A stretch of 13,175 bases of DNA from Candidatus Nomurabacteria bacterium. GTDB taxonomy: Bacteria > Patescibacteriota > Saccharimonadia > Saccharimonadales > Saccharimonadaceae. This document shows, piece by piece, positions 6,534 to 12,586 of the stretch; the stretch's first letter is position 1; every line of letters starts with the position of its first letter. Both the position numbers and the translations under genes were made by a program. The stretch lies in contig JAISDN010000004.1 of assembly GCA_031264785.1 (NCBI GenBank), positions 1-13,175 on the forward strand, given 5' to 3'. The notes under the pieces were generated by a model. That model was not told where the DNA came from. It did not search any database and was given only the letters and a program-made list of their open reading frames with translations.

Positions 6534-7336
6534 TATTGCTCCAGCTGGCGCTGATTGATGGCGGCCACAATTTCGTCAACGCTGTCGGTGATAGTATACA
6601 GCTCCATATCGCCCTCGTTCAAATAGCCGCGCGTGTTAATCTGCTCGCGGATAAACTTGTCCAGCCCCTGCCAATAACTGCTGCCAAACAGAAAAATCGG
6701 CGCCGGTGGCATTTTGCGCTCTTGGAGCAACACCAAAACTTCGGTAAATTCGTCCAGCGTGCCATAGCCGCCCGGAAAGAAAACATAGGCATTGGAGGCT
6801 TTGACCAGCATAACTTTGCGCGCAAAAAAATATTGAAAAGTGGCTTCTTTGGTGACATAAGGATTGGCCGGCTCGTCAAAACCGGGCAAGGAAATCTTCA
6901 GCCCAATCGATTGGCCGCCAACCTCAAAAGCGCCGCGATTAGCCGCCTCCATAATTCCCGGACCACCGCCAGTGATAACAACGTGCTTGGTTTGGGCTAA
7001 TTTTTTAGCCAAATCGCGCGCCTGCTCATATTCCACCGATTTTTCCTCTGGAAAACGCGACCCGAAGACCGAAACGCCCTTAGGGACGTCTTCCAAAACC
7101 TGCAAACCCTTGTCAATATCTTTGGCATAACGCATTGAGCGGAAATAATTCGAGCCTTTGAGCTGGAATTCGCCAGCGTAATTGGCCCAAGATTCGGTTT
7201 CCAGCTGCGGCAAAATCGACGGTTTTTTAAAAGTCGCAAAGCGGTCGTCGTGCTCGCGCTCGGCCTTTTTGGCCCGCATTTTGGCCAACGGATCGTTTTT
7301 GTCGTCCTTTTCAACAATTTTATCAAATTCGTCCAT
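6533..7336 (-). CDS. LOG family protein (nucleoside monophosphate phosphoribohydrolase-like)
   Basis: 267 aa. Both LOG/lysine-decarboxylase-like signatures are present: GGGPGIMEAANRGA (123-136) and PGGYGTLDE (188-196). R173 and the Glu residues in these motifs are the usual nucleotide-binding and catalytic positions. Family members release free base from cytokinin-type riboside 5'-monophosphates or cleave other nucleotide 5'-monophosphates; the substrate here cannot be read from sequence. An extra N-terminal segment of about 60 charged residues (DKIVEKDDKNDPLAKMRAKKAERE..) precedes the Rossmann core, making the protein longer than minimal LOGs (about 190 aa). The ATG lies 6 nt after a TATACT box, so the mRNA is probably leaderless. 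It is followed by prfB with a 1-nt overlap. Confidence 0.88.
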   Translation of the reverse strand: MDEFDKIVEKDDKNDPLAKMRAKKAEREHDDRFATFKKPSILPQLETESWANYAGEFQLKGSNYFRSMRYAKDIDKGLQVLEDVPKGVSVFGSRFPEEKSVEYEQARDLAKKLAQTKHVVITGGGPGIMEAANRGAFEVGGQSIGLKISLPGFDEPANPYVTKEATFQYFFARKVMLVKASNAYVFFPGGYGTLDEFTEVLVLLQERKMPPAPIFLFGSSYWQGLDKFIREQINTRGYLNEGDMELYTITDSVDEIVAAINQRQLEQ

Positions 7337-7342
7337 AAAATA

Positions 7343-7348
7343 AGTATA
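7343..7348 (-). promoter_or_regulatory. -10 box giving a leaderless LOG/prfB transcript
   Basis: TATACT on the minus strand, 6 nt before the ATG at 7336, so the start would fall on or next to the A of the ATG. No Shine-Dalgarno sequence fits. The -35 region is poor (TTTTGG at 17-nt spacing). Confidence 0.5.
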
Positions 7349-7374
7349 ACATACTTGCCCTTACCCCAAAACCC

Positions 7375-7405
7375 ACTCATTATTAGGTCTCACCTAATAA
7401 TGAGT
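7375..7405 (-). terminator. 14-bp perfect inverted repeat at the murD stop (possible terminator)
   Basis: ACTCATTATTAGGT (7375-7388), a 3-nt loop, and ACCTAATAATGAGT (7392-7405). On the minus strand it begins at the last base of the murD TAA and is followed by GGGTTTTGGGG, a weak T tract. It could end the M16-murD transcript ahead of the separate LOG promoter. Because the T tract is short, an operator or mRNA-protecting hairpin is equally possible. Confidence 0.5.
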
Positions 7406-8781
7406 TATAGCTCGTTTACTGCCGCGATAAACTGCTGGCCGCGATCGGCATAATTTTTAAACATATCAAAACTGGCTGCCGCCGGACTCAAAATCACCAC
7501 ATCACCGGCCTGCGCCGCCGCCGCGATTTTTGGAACTAACTGAGCCATTGTTGGATCGTCCAACAGAGTGATTTCGCCCAAAAACTCGGAACACACTTGA
7601 TTTTTTACCTTGTCGCGATTGGCGCCAATCGCAAAAATCTGACGCACATTGTTGGCCTTTGCCGCCGCGCCAATTTCGGCATAATCCGCGCCTTTGTCCG
7701 AGCCGCCCAAAATCAGAATCTTCGGCTCCTTGAAAGCTTCAATTGAGGCTATGGCCGAGCCGGGCGTGGTGGCAATCGAATCGTCATAATACTTAACACC
7801 AGCCTTTTCGGCCACAAATTTCAGCCGGTGCGGCAGACCGTCAAAAGCCGCCAAACCAGCCCGCACTTCCACGTCGGTCAAATCCGGCCGCACGGCTCGC
7901 GCCGCCAAAATTGCCGCTTCGGCATTGCGCAACTGATGCTCGCCAGCCAATTTCACCGCGCCGCGCGCCAGTTTTTCAAGATCGGCCTGCGGATAAGGCA
8001 ACTTCTGGGCCTTCGAACTCTTAGCCATCTCCGTCACGGCCGCGTCCAGCTTATTATAAATCACAAAATCTTTCGCGCTCTGATGGTGCACAATATTAGT
8101 TTTGGCAGCCACATATTCGGCCATATCCTTGTGCACGTTTAGGTGATCCGGCTCGATAATGGTCAGTACCGCCACTTGCGGCGACTTAGTCAAGTCCCAG
8201 AGCTGAAAACTGGACAATTCGTACACCACCACGTCGTCCGCACTGATTTTTGGCAATTCATCCAGCGCTGGCACTCCGATATTCCCCACCAGATGCACCG
8301 TCACGCCGCCAGCTCGCAAAATATCGGCAATAAAACTGGCCGTCGAACCTTTGCCTTTGGTGCCAGTCACGCCGATAATCGGCGCCGGGCAATTGTCGAA
8401 GAAAATTTGCGTGGCGGAGGTAACTGCCGGCCGAGCCGTCTGGCCGATTCGGGGCCGCTCCTCGCGCCCGTCGTAACGGGGCTCGTCGCTAAAGCTTTGG
8501 TCGTGACGTCGCATTGCCCCGAATCGGCCAGACGGCCTCGTCCTACCATCGGTTGGCAAAACCGCCAAAATCTCGTCTGGCCGCACCGACGGCGAGCGCA
8601 CAATAATATCATATTTACTAAAATCAATCTCCGCAAAATCCTTAACCGTTGTAATTTTTACAACACCATCCAAAACCGCCTGCTCGTCAAACACCTCCAC
8701 CTCATAATCCTTGCCCAACCCCGAAAAATACCGATAAGCGCTCTGCCCCTCAATGCCATAACCCAAAATCGCCACTCGCAT
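7405..8781 (-). CDS. murD: UDP-N-acetylmuramoyl-L-alanine--D-glutamate ligase with inserted palindromic peptide
   Basis: 458 aa. MurD adds D-glutamate to UDP-MurNAc-L-Ala in cytoplasmic peptidoglycan synthesis. The N-terminal Rossmann-like domain (RVAILGYGIEGQSAYRYF, 2-19) leads to VRSPSVRPDE (61-70). The ATP-binding loop is GVTGTKGKGST (137-147). Later landmarks are the histidine of EPDHLNVH, YYDDSIATTPGSA and ILGGSDKGADY. Residues about 76-119 do not belong to the MurD fold; they are encoded by an inverted-repeat element (8430-8540) inserted at the junction of the N-terminal and central domains, in frame and without stops. Without it the protein would be about 415 aa, close to compact MurDs. 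The start directly abuts the TAG of the M16 gene (TAGATG). Confidence 0.93.
   Translation of the reverse strand: MRVAILGYGIEGQSAYRYFSGLGKDYEVEVFDEQAVLDGVVKITTVKDFAEIDFSKYDIIVRSPSVRPDEILAVLPTDGRTRPSGRFGAMRRHDQSFSDEPRYDGREERPRIGQTARPAVTSATQIFFDNCPAPIIGVTGTKGKGSTASFIADILRAGGVTVHLVGNIGVPALDELPKISADDVVVYELSSFQLWDLTKSPQVAVLTIIEPDHLNVHKDMAEYVAAKTNIVHHQSAKDFVIYNKLDAAVTEMAKSSKAQKLPYPQADLEKLARGAVKLAGEHQLRNAEAAILAARAVRPDLTDVEVRAGLAAFDGLPHRLKFVAEKAGVKYYDDSIATTPGSAIASIEAFKEPKILILGGSDKGADYAEIGAAAKANNVRQIFAIGANRDKVKNQVCSEFLGEITLLDDPTMAQLVPKIAAAAQAGDVVILSPAAASFDMFKNYADRGQQFIAAVNEL
8430..8540. repeat. Palindromic element inserted in frame within murD
   Basis: Perfect 19-bp inverted arms CCGTCTGGCCGATTCGGGG (8436-8454) and CCCCGAATCGGCCAGACGG (8517-8535), extended by one G-C pair and, after a one-base bulge, by CGAG/CTCG. 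The 62-nt centre has its own stem CCCGT-CGTA-ACGGG (8467-8480). In the murD frame the arms encode PSGRFGA (83-89) and PRIGQTA (110-116). The whole reads through without a stop. It lies where other MurD proteins pass directly from the N-terminal domain to the ATPase domain. The organisation resembles the in-frame Rickettsia palindromic elements, though no sequence relation is claimed. Confidence 0.85.
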
Positions 8782-10062
8782 CTAATAAAGTCCTTCCAAT
8801 TTCTGGTGCAACTCCTCCGCCAACGCCTTGTTGGTGTTGCCATAAATCCCGATTCCCCAACAGCGCGCCTCAATAAACTCCTTCGCCGCGCCGATAATTT
8901 CCTCGCGCGTCACGGCGTTGATTTTGTCCGGCTGAGCTTTAAAATCCTCAATCCGGCCATCCATAAAATAATAATCGCTTAGCCACTGATTAAGTTGACC
9001 CACCGTCTGGACGCCGATTTGGTGGCGACCCAGCGCATATGACTTGGCGCCAGCAATTTCTTCGTCCGAAATTTCGCCCGATTTGATAGTGTCGATTTCC
9101 TGCTTAATCACCCCAAAAAGATCGTCAATTTTATCAGCATCAACCTCCGCGCCAAAATCCCAAGAGCTGTTGTGCTCATAAGCCGACGCCTCCGACCAAA
9201 TGCCATAAACAAGGCCCCGCCGGCGCGCCTCGCCCCAAATCCGGCTGTGCAGCGTGCCGTTCAAAATATGATTCAACATCACCATCGCCTGCGATTCGTC
9301 GTCGCTCAGGCGGCGCGGCACGTTCATCGTCCATCCAAAAGTAATGTTCGGCACATCCTTGCGGCGAATCGCAAACGGATCAAAACTGTGCAATTCGTCA
9401 ACCGGAATCGGCAGGCGATCGCCGTCAACCAGATTAAAACCTTCCAAAATCTCGCGCAGCCGCGTCATCCGGCCCTCAAAATTCCCCGCCACCACAAAAC
9501 GCATATTGCCCTTGACGTGGGTTTTAGCATAATGACTCTTAATATCGGCCAAATGAATCTGACTCATCAGCTCCAGCCGCTCGCGATAAGTCATCGTGTC
9601 TTCGCCAATTTCCTGCGAAATTTTCGGCCACAACACGCGGTTCGGGTTGCTGAGATATCCGGTCAATTCGCCCTTAACATTGCCATATTCACCGTCAAAT
9701 TCGTCGCGCTTGAACTTGGGTTCGCAAATCGCGCTGCGCTGCAGTTCCAAAATCCGATCCCATTCAAAATCGGCGCATTCCGCCACATAACACATCGCCG
9801 TGTCGCTGGTCCAAGCGTTGTGATAAGCGCCGTTGCGGGTAAATTCGGTGTCAAAATCGTGGGCCGTCGGATAGCCATTATTAGCGCCAAAAGCCATATG
9901 TTCCATAATATGTGCCGTCTCCCACTTGGTGCGGTGCCCCTCCACAAAGCGCGAACCAGCCCGAAAATGAAACTGCGAACTCATAATCGTGGCCGTCGGG
10001 ATGTTAATAACCAAACCCCGCGCGCCACCCTTCAGGACAATTTCACTCGCTTCGTATTCCAT
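8782..10062 (-). CDS. M16 family zinc metallopeptidase
   Basis: 426 aa, a single-chain M16 (pitrilysin/insulinase superfamily) protein with the N- and C-terminal halves typical of the family's processing-peptidase branch. The inverted zinc motif HIMEH (51-55) is followed exactly 76 residues later by E132 (VKGEL), which fits HXXEH-X76-E. The C-terminal half includes NVPRRLSDDESQAMVMLNHILNG and RIWGEARRRGLVYGIWSEAS, the M16_C substrate-binding region. There is no signal peptide, so it is probably cytoplasmic and degrades peptides. The stop abuts murD, so the two form an operon. An extended -10 (TGC-TAAAAT) sits 6 nt before the ATG, with GGAG between. A C-terminally truncated paralogue lies at 12587-13096. 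Confidence 0.9.
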   Translation of the reverse strand: MEYEASEIVLKGGARGLVINIPTATIMSSQFHFRAGSRFVEGHRTKWETAHIMEHMAFGANNGYPTAHDFDTEFTRNGAYHNAWTSDTAMCYVAECADFEWDRILELQRSAICEPKFKRDEFDGEYGNVKGELTGYLSNPNRVLWPKISQEIGEDTMTYRERLELMSQIHLADIKSHYAKTHVKGNMRFVVAGNFEGRMTRLREILEGFNLVDGDRLPIPVDELHSFDPFAIRRKDVPNITFGWTMNVPRRLSDDESQAMVMLNHILNGTLHSRIWGEARRRGLVYGIWSEASAYEHNSSWDFGAEVDADKIDDLFGVIKQEIDTIKSGEISDEEIAGAKSYALGRHQIGVQTVGQLNQWLSDYYFMDGRIEDFKAQPDKINAVTREEIIGAAKEFIEARCWGIGIYGNTNKALAEELHQKLEGLY

Positions 10063-10068
10063 TTCTCC

Positions 10069-10077
10069 ATTTTAGCA
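10069..10077 (-). promoter_or_regulatory. Extended -10 of the M16-murD transcript (leaderless)
   Basis: TGC-TAAAAT on the minus strand, 6 nt before the ATG at 10062. The same arrangement, TGC-TACAAT, precedes the truncated M16 copy at 13096, and the flanking bases match (tagcaca-att), so the promoter was part of the duplicated unit. Confidence 0.55.
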
Positions 10078-10108
10078 CAGATTTGGTGGCGTGGGCTATA
10101 GAATTTTG

Positions 10109-10180
10109 CGTCATTCCGGCCGATTTTACTTCGTCATTCCGACCTCTTTCCTTTTGCCATTCCGGACTTGATCCGGAATC
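10109..10180. repeat. Cluster of GTCATTCCG-type interspersed repeats
   Basis: Three CATTCCG units at 10112-10118, 10135-10141 and 10158-10164. The last forms the inverted repeat ATTCCGG (10159-10165) / CCGGAAT (10173-10179) around ACTTGAT. On the minus strand it reads GGATTCCGGATCAAGTCCGG, a small palindromic repeat seen intergenically in many bacteria. It lies between the M16 promoter and the terminator of the large RNA. Confidence 0.65.
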
Positions 10181-10188
10181 CAGAAACT

Positions 10189-10234
10189 AAAAAATGCCCC
10201 CAGCGCCCAAATAAATGAATAAATGGCACGCTGG
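10189..10234 (-). terminator. Terminator of the large RNA
   Basis: The minus-strand stem CCAGCG (10234-10229) / CGCTGG (10205-10200) is followed by GGGCA and six T residues (10194-10189). A 23-nt AT-rich loop separates the arms. Confidence 0.55.
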
Positions 10235-10742
10235 AGGACTTACTAATAGTAATGTGCAACGACGTCGTGGTAGCTTCTTACCATCGATGGGCGCCCATTG
10301 GCGCAGGCTTTTTATACCTTTTTCATCAACGATGGTGCAAGCCTGATTTCTCAGATCTTGCCGGTTCTTCTTTTGAAAGAACAACAAATTACATCGGCCG
10401 CAATTATTAGAGGCCAACTAAGGAGTTCCGGGTGCTTCTAAGCAAACTTTTCTGACAGATACTAAACCGCCAAATTGGAATGCTTAAAACACTTAGAAAT
10501 ACCATATCCGGGGAGCAACAACCCCCAACGCATTCTTGCGTTCCGCTCTTTGGCGGCGAGATTGATGGCAGCGCTTGTCGGGCGCCTCCCCTTAGATGTA
10601 ATTTGTTAACGTCTGGAATTTGACACTCTCTAGTACACCAGCATTATCGCCGGCGCACCCACTTACCAAAGCTACTTGGCTCGTGTGAGAGTAGTATTTG
10701 CCTAACTCCAAACATTCGAAGCACGACTTATCCGTCCTTATG
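10189..10742 (-). ncRNA. Candidate large structured non-coding RNA (~550 nt)
   Basis: No supported protein gene lies here. On the minus strand a consensus promoter (10749-10777) starts it and a hairpin plus T run ends it. Complementary segments are dense. A 13-bp perfect long-range helix pairs 10383-10395 with 10595-10607. A GAAA-tetraloop hairpin lies at 10337-10361 (GCAAG/CTGA arms). Other hairpins are at 10364-10382, 10291-10304, 10269-10282, 10510-10525, 10527-10542, 10543-10556, 10396-10415, 10635-10656 and a nested stem at 10658-10689. AGGAC near the 5' end (10734-10738) can pair with GTCCT near the 3' end (10235-10239). I do not recognise RNase P, tmRNA, SRP or 6S signatures. The length and pairing resemble ornate large RNAs such as OLE, ROOL or GOLLD in style only. 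Confidence 0.65.
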
Positions 10743-10748
10743 TCTACC

Positions 10749-10777
10749 ATCTTAGCACACTTTATTTAAAAAGTCAA
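10749..10777 (-). promoter_or_regulatory. Strong extended-(-10) promoter of the large RNA
   Basis: Minus strand: -35 TTGACT (10772-10777), a 17-nt spacer and -10 TAAGAT (10749-10754) preceded by TGC. The start is predicted near 10742. No ORF with a ribosome site follows in the next 500 nt, which points to an RNA gene. Confidence 0.75.
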
Positions 10778-10810
10778 CACTTTTTTTAAACTTTTTTATT
10801 ACCCCTGTTA

Positions 10811-11191
10811 TTACGTCAAATTTAGCCGCTCAGTGGCAATTATTTTCACCTCAACCAAATTTCCCTTCGGCAGCCGCACCGGCACGGTTTCGCCCACCGC
10901 TTTGCCAAAAATCGCGCCGCCCACTGGGCTATTAATCGTCATCCCCAGAACCCCCGCCAGCCGACTGTCCTGCGCCACCACCTCCTCCGGCAGCATCCCA
11001 GCGTCGTGATCAGTAATTAAAAACGAGCAGACTTCGCCGCTCTCGATATATTCCACCTCAACATAACTGTCAAGCCCCACTTTCTCCTGTTTGACCTCAA
11101 TCTCGCTGGCAGCCCTCAAACCATCCAGTGCCATACCAGCCAAATCTCGCTTTGCAGTGTTTTTACTATAAGATAGCTTCTCGCCTCCCAT
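10811..11191 (-). CDS. Short GreA/GreB C-terminal-domain protein
   Basis: 126 aa, against about 158 for GreA. From residue 38 on (VGLDSYVEVEYIESGEVCSFLIT ... INSPVGGAIFGKAVGETVPVRLP ... VEVKIIAT) it matches the FKBP-like C-terminal domain of transcript-cleavage factors, which docks on the RNA-polymerase secondary channel rim. The N-terminal 37 residues are too short for the two-helix coiled coil that reaches the active site, so it probably cannot stimulate RNA cleavage. It may act like Rnk or other GreA-C proteins that bind RNA polymerase without cleavage. The start is well supported by AAGGAGG 5 nt before the ATG. An extended -10 (TGC-TATACT, 11220-11228) lies upstream, giving a leader of about 22 nt. 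Confidence 0.8.
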   Translation of the reverse strand: MGGEKLSYSKNTAKRDLAGMALDGLRAASEIEVKQEKVGLDSYVEVEYIESGEVCSFLITDHDAGMLPEEVVAQDSRLAGVLGMTINSPVGGAIFGKAVGETVPVRLPKGNLVEVKIIATERLNLT

Positions 11192-11219
11192 AAAAACCTC
11201 CTTCTGCCCAGCCCCTATT

Positions 11220-11228
11220 AGTATAGCA
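11220..11228 (-). promoter_or_regulatory. Extended -10 of the GreA-like gene
   Basis: TGC-TATACT on the minus strand, with a predicted start near 11213. The -35 is weak. It is divergent from the promoter at 11282-11310, and the imperfect GGAC-G-GTCC palindrome (11260-11268) lies between the two. Confidence 0.55.
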
Positions 11229-11259
11229 TAAATTCGGCTGTAAAGCTATTTTATTACAG

Positions 11260-11268
11260 GGACGGTCC
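11260..11268. repeat. Degenerate GGACGGTCC palindrome between divergent promoters
   Basis: GGAC-G-GTCC in the context AGGGACGGTCCTCGCAA, sharing its core and one flank with the palindromes at 12567-12585 and 13152-13172 (GCAAGGACGGTCCTTGCAA). It may be a decayed copy of that repeat or a regulatory site. Confidence 0.5.
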
Positions 11269-11281
11269 TCGCAACACTAAA

Positions 11282-11310
11282 TTGACACTCAGTGCCTCAA
11301 GTATTATAAT
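11282..11310 (+). promoter_or_regulatory. Perfect consensus sigma70-type promoter
   Basis: Plus strand: TTGACA (11282-11287), a 17-nt spacer (11288-11304) and TATAAT (11305-11310). The start is near 11317, about 29 nt before the ATG of the 90-aa gene. All twelve hexamer bases match consensus, the best promoter in the window. Confidence 0.85.
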
Positions 11311-11345
11311 TGTCCTATCGAATAAACGTTGAAAAGGAGAGAGCA

Positions 11346-11615
11346 ATGAGCATTCACGAAAAGCGTTTTGGGTTCACGATAGACGAGATAGCAGCAAGCG
11401 CAACAGATGCGCAGTCTTGGAAGGATTCGCATCCCAAACCTACAAACCCAAATATGGGCATAGATGGAGGTTCTTTTTATTCCACCGTTTCTGATGGTGT
11501 AAAATTATTATTGGAAGATAAAAAGCATTCTGTCGGATTTACAGAGAATGAGATAGAAGCGGCTTGGAATGACGTGACAGCGAACTGGGAAGACTCGAAC
11601 CAAAGACAGGAATAG
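11346..11615 (+). CDS. Hypothetical protein, 89 aa
   Basis: I do not recognise this family. It is small, acidic and soluble, begins MSIHEKRFGFTIDEIAASATDAQSW, and has no signal peptide or membrane segment. The middle holds a Pro/Asn/Gly-rich linker (HPKPTNPNMGIDGGSFY), followed by a predicted helix (TVSDGVKLLLEDKKHS) and an acidic C-terminal helix (TENEIEAAWNDVTANWEDSN). The ATG at 11346 is chosen over an upstream in-frame TTG because AAAAGGAGA ends a few bases before it. It has a perfect promoter and its own terminator, so it is a single-gene, probably highly expressed unit on the strand opposite its neighbours. Confidence 0.75.
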   Translation: MSIHEKRFGFTIDEIAASATDAQSWKDSHPKPTNPNMGIDGGSFYSTVSDGVKLLLEDKKHSVGFTENEIEAAWNDVTANWEDSNQRQE

Positions 11616-11641
11616 ATACTGCTTTTCTGCTGAATATCAAA

Positions 11642-11667
11642 ACTGCGAAATCGGGTGATCTCGCAGT
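11642..11667. terminator. Bidirectional terminator between convergent genes
   Basis: The stem ACTGCGA (11642-11648) / TCGCAGT (11661-11667) has inner ATC/GAT pairs. On the plus strand ATTATTTATTATT follows; on the minus strand TTTTGATATT follows. It serves the 89-aa gene and the VOC gene. Confidence 0.65.
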
Positions 11668-11668
11668 A

Positions 11669-12037
11669 TTATTTATTATTGCTTTTTGCGAGGAAGTAGT
11701 CTATTTCCTGTATCTGCACGGTCACGCCGTCGGGGTCGACGACGCGCAGGCTCCGTCCAAAGTCTTCGTCGAAAATTTCATACGGAAAGCCCTTGGCGTC
11801 CAAACGCGCAGCGATCGATTCAAGGCGTTCGTCCGTAGCCAGCGCCAATTCCGCAGATCCGGGGGCTTTACCTTTCGAGGCAGCGGCATCGTGCAGCCCC
11901 AACGCGCCCGCGTCGGCGTTGAACTGAGCCCAGACCGAAAAACTCGAATCCGCGTCAAGCGCCAACCCAAGCTCCTCATAAAACCGCTTGGAAGCCTCAA
12001 TATCTTTCACGTATCGTATTGTCATTGCTTTTAGCAT
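11669..12037 (-). CDS. VOC (glyoxalase/bleomycin-resistance fold) superfamily protein
   Basis: 122 aa, the usual size of a single VOC domain made of two beta-alpha-beta-beta-beta modules. Module 1 starts KAMTIRYVKDIEASKRFYEELGL and module 2 includes SAELALATDERLESIAARLDAKGF, FDEDFGRSLRVVDPDGVTVQIQE; the VVDPDGVTVQI strand with its following Glu is the typical C-terminal signature. Members bind a metal and act on small molecules or bind antibiotics; the substrate cannot be told. The ATG at 12037 lies 6 nt after a perfect TATAAT (12044-12049), so the transcript is probably leaderless and this ATG, not the internal one at 12025, is the start. The DUF523 gene ends 24 nt upstream. Confidence 0.85.
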   Translation of the reverse strand: MLKAMTIRYVKDIEASKRFYEELGLALDADSSFSVWAQFNADAGALGLHDAAASKGKAPGSAELALATDERLESIAARLDAKGFPYEIFDEDFGRSLRVVDPDGVTVQIQEIDYFLAKSNNK

Positions 12038-12043
12038 AGGGGT

Positions 12044-12049
12044 ATTATA
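12044..12049 (-). promoter_or_regulatory. -10 TATAAT of a leaderless VOC transcript
   Basis: Perfect TATAAT on the minus strand, 6 nt before the VOC ATG. The predicted start coincides with the ATG. No good -35 is seen at 17-nt spacing, where the DUF523 gene ends. Confidence 0.5.
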
Positions 12050-12061
12050 TCACATTTTGTA

Positions 12062-12514
12062 TTAAAGATCGTGCACGTTCAATTCACCAAGCTTATCCGA
12101 AGAAATCACCTCGATGCCATTTTTATCCAGCAAGTCCGCCGTTATGCCATTGCCGGGCTTCGTTTTTCCCTCAAACTCGCCGTTATAAGTCACGCCGTAG
12201 CCACAAGATGGGCTTTTATCCTTTAATATCGCCTTTTTCACGCCGTTATCCTTGCAAATTCTTAAAACTTCACTAGCACCCAGCTCAAACATCGCTGTAA
12301 CGTCCTCGCCCTTATTAGTAATCACCCTGCCATCCTTTATTTCGGCCGGATCACGTTCCTCGCCCTCTGGAAAACCACCCAGCAACTCTGGGCAAACCGC
12401 AATTGCCCGACCACTTTTCACTAATTCTTTAATAGCCGGCACAGTAGCCGCAGATCCATCCCACCGACACTTTTCGCCAGCCAAACATGCGCTGACAATA
12501 ATTTTCGCCTTCAT
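12062..12514 (-). CDS. DUF523 family protein
   Basis: 150 aa from the ATG at 12514. DUF523 hallmarks are VSACLAGEKCRWDG (7-20), VCPELLGGFPEGEERDP (40-56) and KDKSPSCGYG (98-107). C10, C16, C41 and C104 are conserved cysteines that probably bind a metal or Fe-S cluster. The family has no settled biochemical function. A longer frame exists upstream from a TTG at 12571, but the ATG at 12514 is preferred: it starts the conserved domain, and a promoter (-35 TTGAAT, -10 TATAAT) sits immediately upstream, so the longer form would be read across its own promoter. The leader would be only 2-3 nt. Confidence 0.85.
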   Translation of the reverse strand: MKAKIIVSACLAGEKCRWDGSAATVPAIKELVKSGRAIAVCPELLGGFPEGEERDPAEIKDGRVITNKGEDVTAMFELGASEVLRICKDNGVKKAILKDKSPSCGYGVTYNGEFEGKTKPGNGITADLLDKNGIEVISSDKLGELNVHDL

Positions 12515-12523
12515 AATGAAAAC

Positions 12524-12552
12524 ATTATATAGACTATAAGCTAAAAATTCAA
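12524..12552 (-). promoter_or_regulatory. Promoter of the DUF523 gene (near-leaderless)
   Basis: Minus strand: -35 TTGAAT (12547-12552), a 17-nt spacer and -10 TATAAT (12524-12529), 9 nt before the ATG. The predicted start is near 12517. Confidence 0.65.
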
Positions 12553-12566
12553 GCAGCATTAATTGT

Positions 12567-12585
12567 TGCAAGGACCGTCCTTGCA
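12567..12585. repeat. Palindrome TGCAAGGAC-C-GTCCTTGCA
   Basis: 9-bp perfect arms (12567-12575 and 12577-12585) around one base. It begins one base past the stop codon of the truncated M16 gene. Together with the copy at 13152-13172 it brackets that gene. The centre base is C here and G there, so the two copies are in opposite orientation. Confidence 0.8.
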
Positions 12586-12586
12586 G

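Noticed and set aside
8143..8982. 279-aa open frame on the plus strand
   Set aside because: It is antisense to murD and the end of the M16 gene and runs through the palindromic insert. No ribosome site or domain supports it.
9172..10101. 309-aa open frame on the plus strand
   Set aside because: It is antisense to the M16 gene, whose zinc motif, start and promoter are clear. The plus-strand translation has no recognisable domain and is rich in Arg/His/Asn as expected of a shadow frame.
10187..10417. 76-aa frame on the minus strand inside the large RNA region
   Set aside because: It starts at a TTG with no Shine-Dalgarno sequence and reads through several hairpins and the terminator. The structure explains the region better than a protein.
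10189..10742. tmRNA or RNase P RNA
   Set aside because: No T-loop/CCA end or alanine-rich tag frame was found for tmRNA, and no GAGGAAAGTCC-type or ACAGAA..GGCTTA-type motif for RNase P. A divergent form cannot be excluded by eye.
11310..11345. Upstream TTG start for the 89-aa gene
   Set aside because: The TTG begins at the last base of the -10 box, upstream of the predicted transcript start. The ATG at 11346 has a strong ribosome site.
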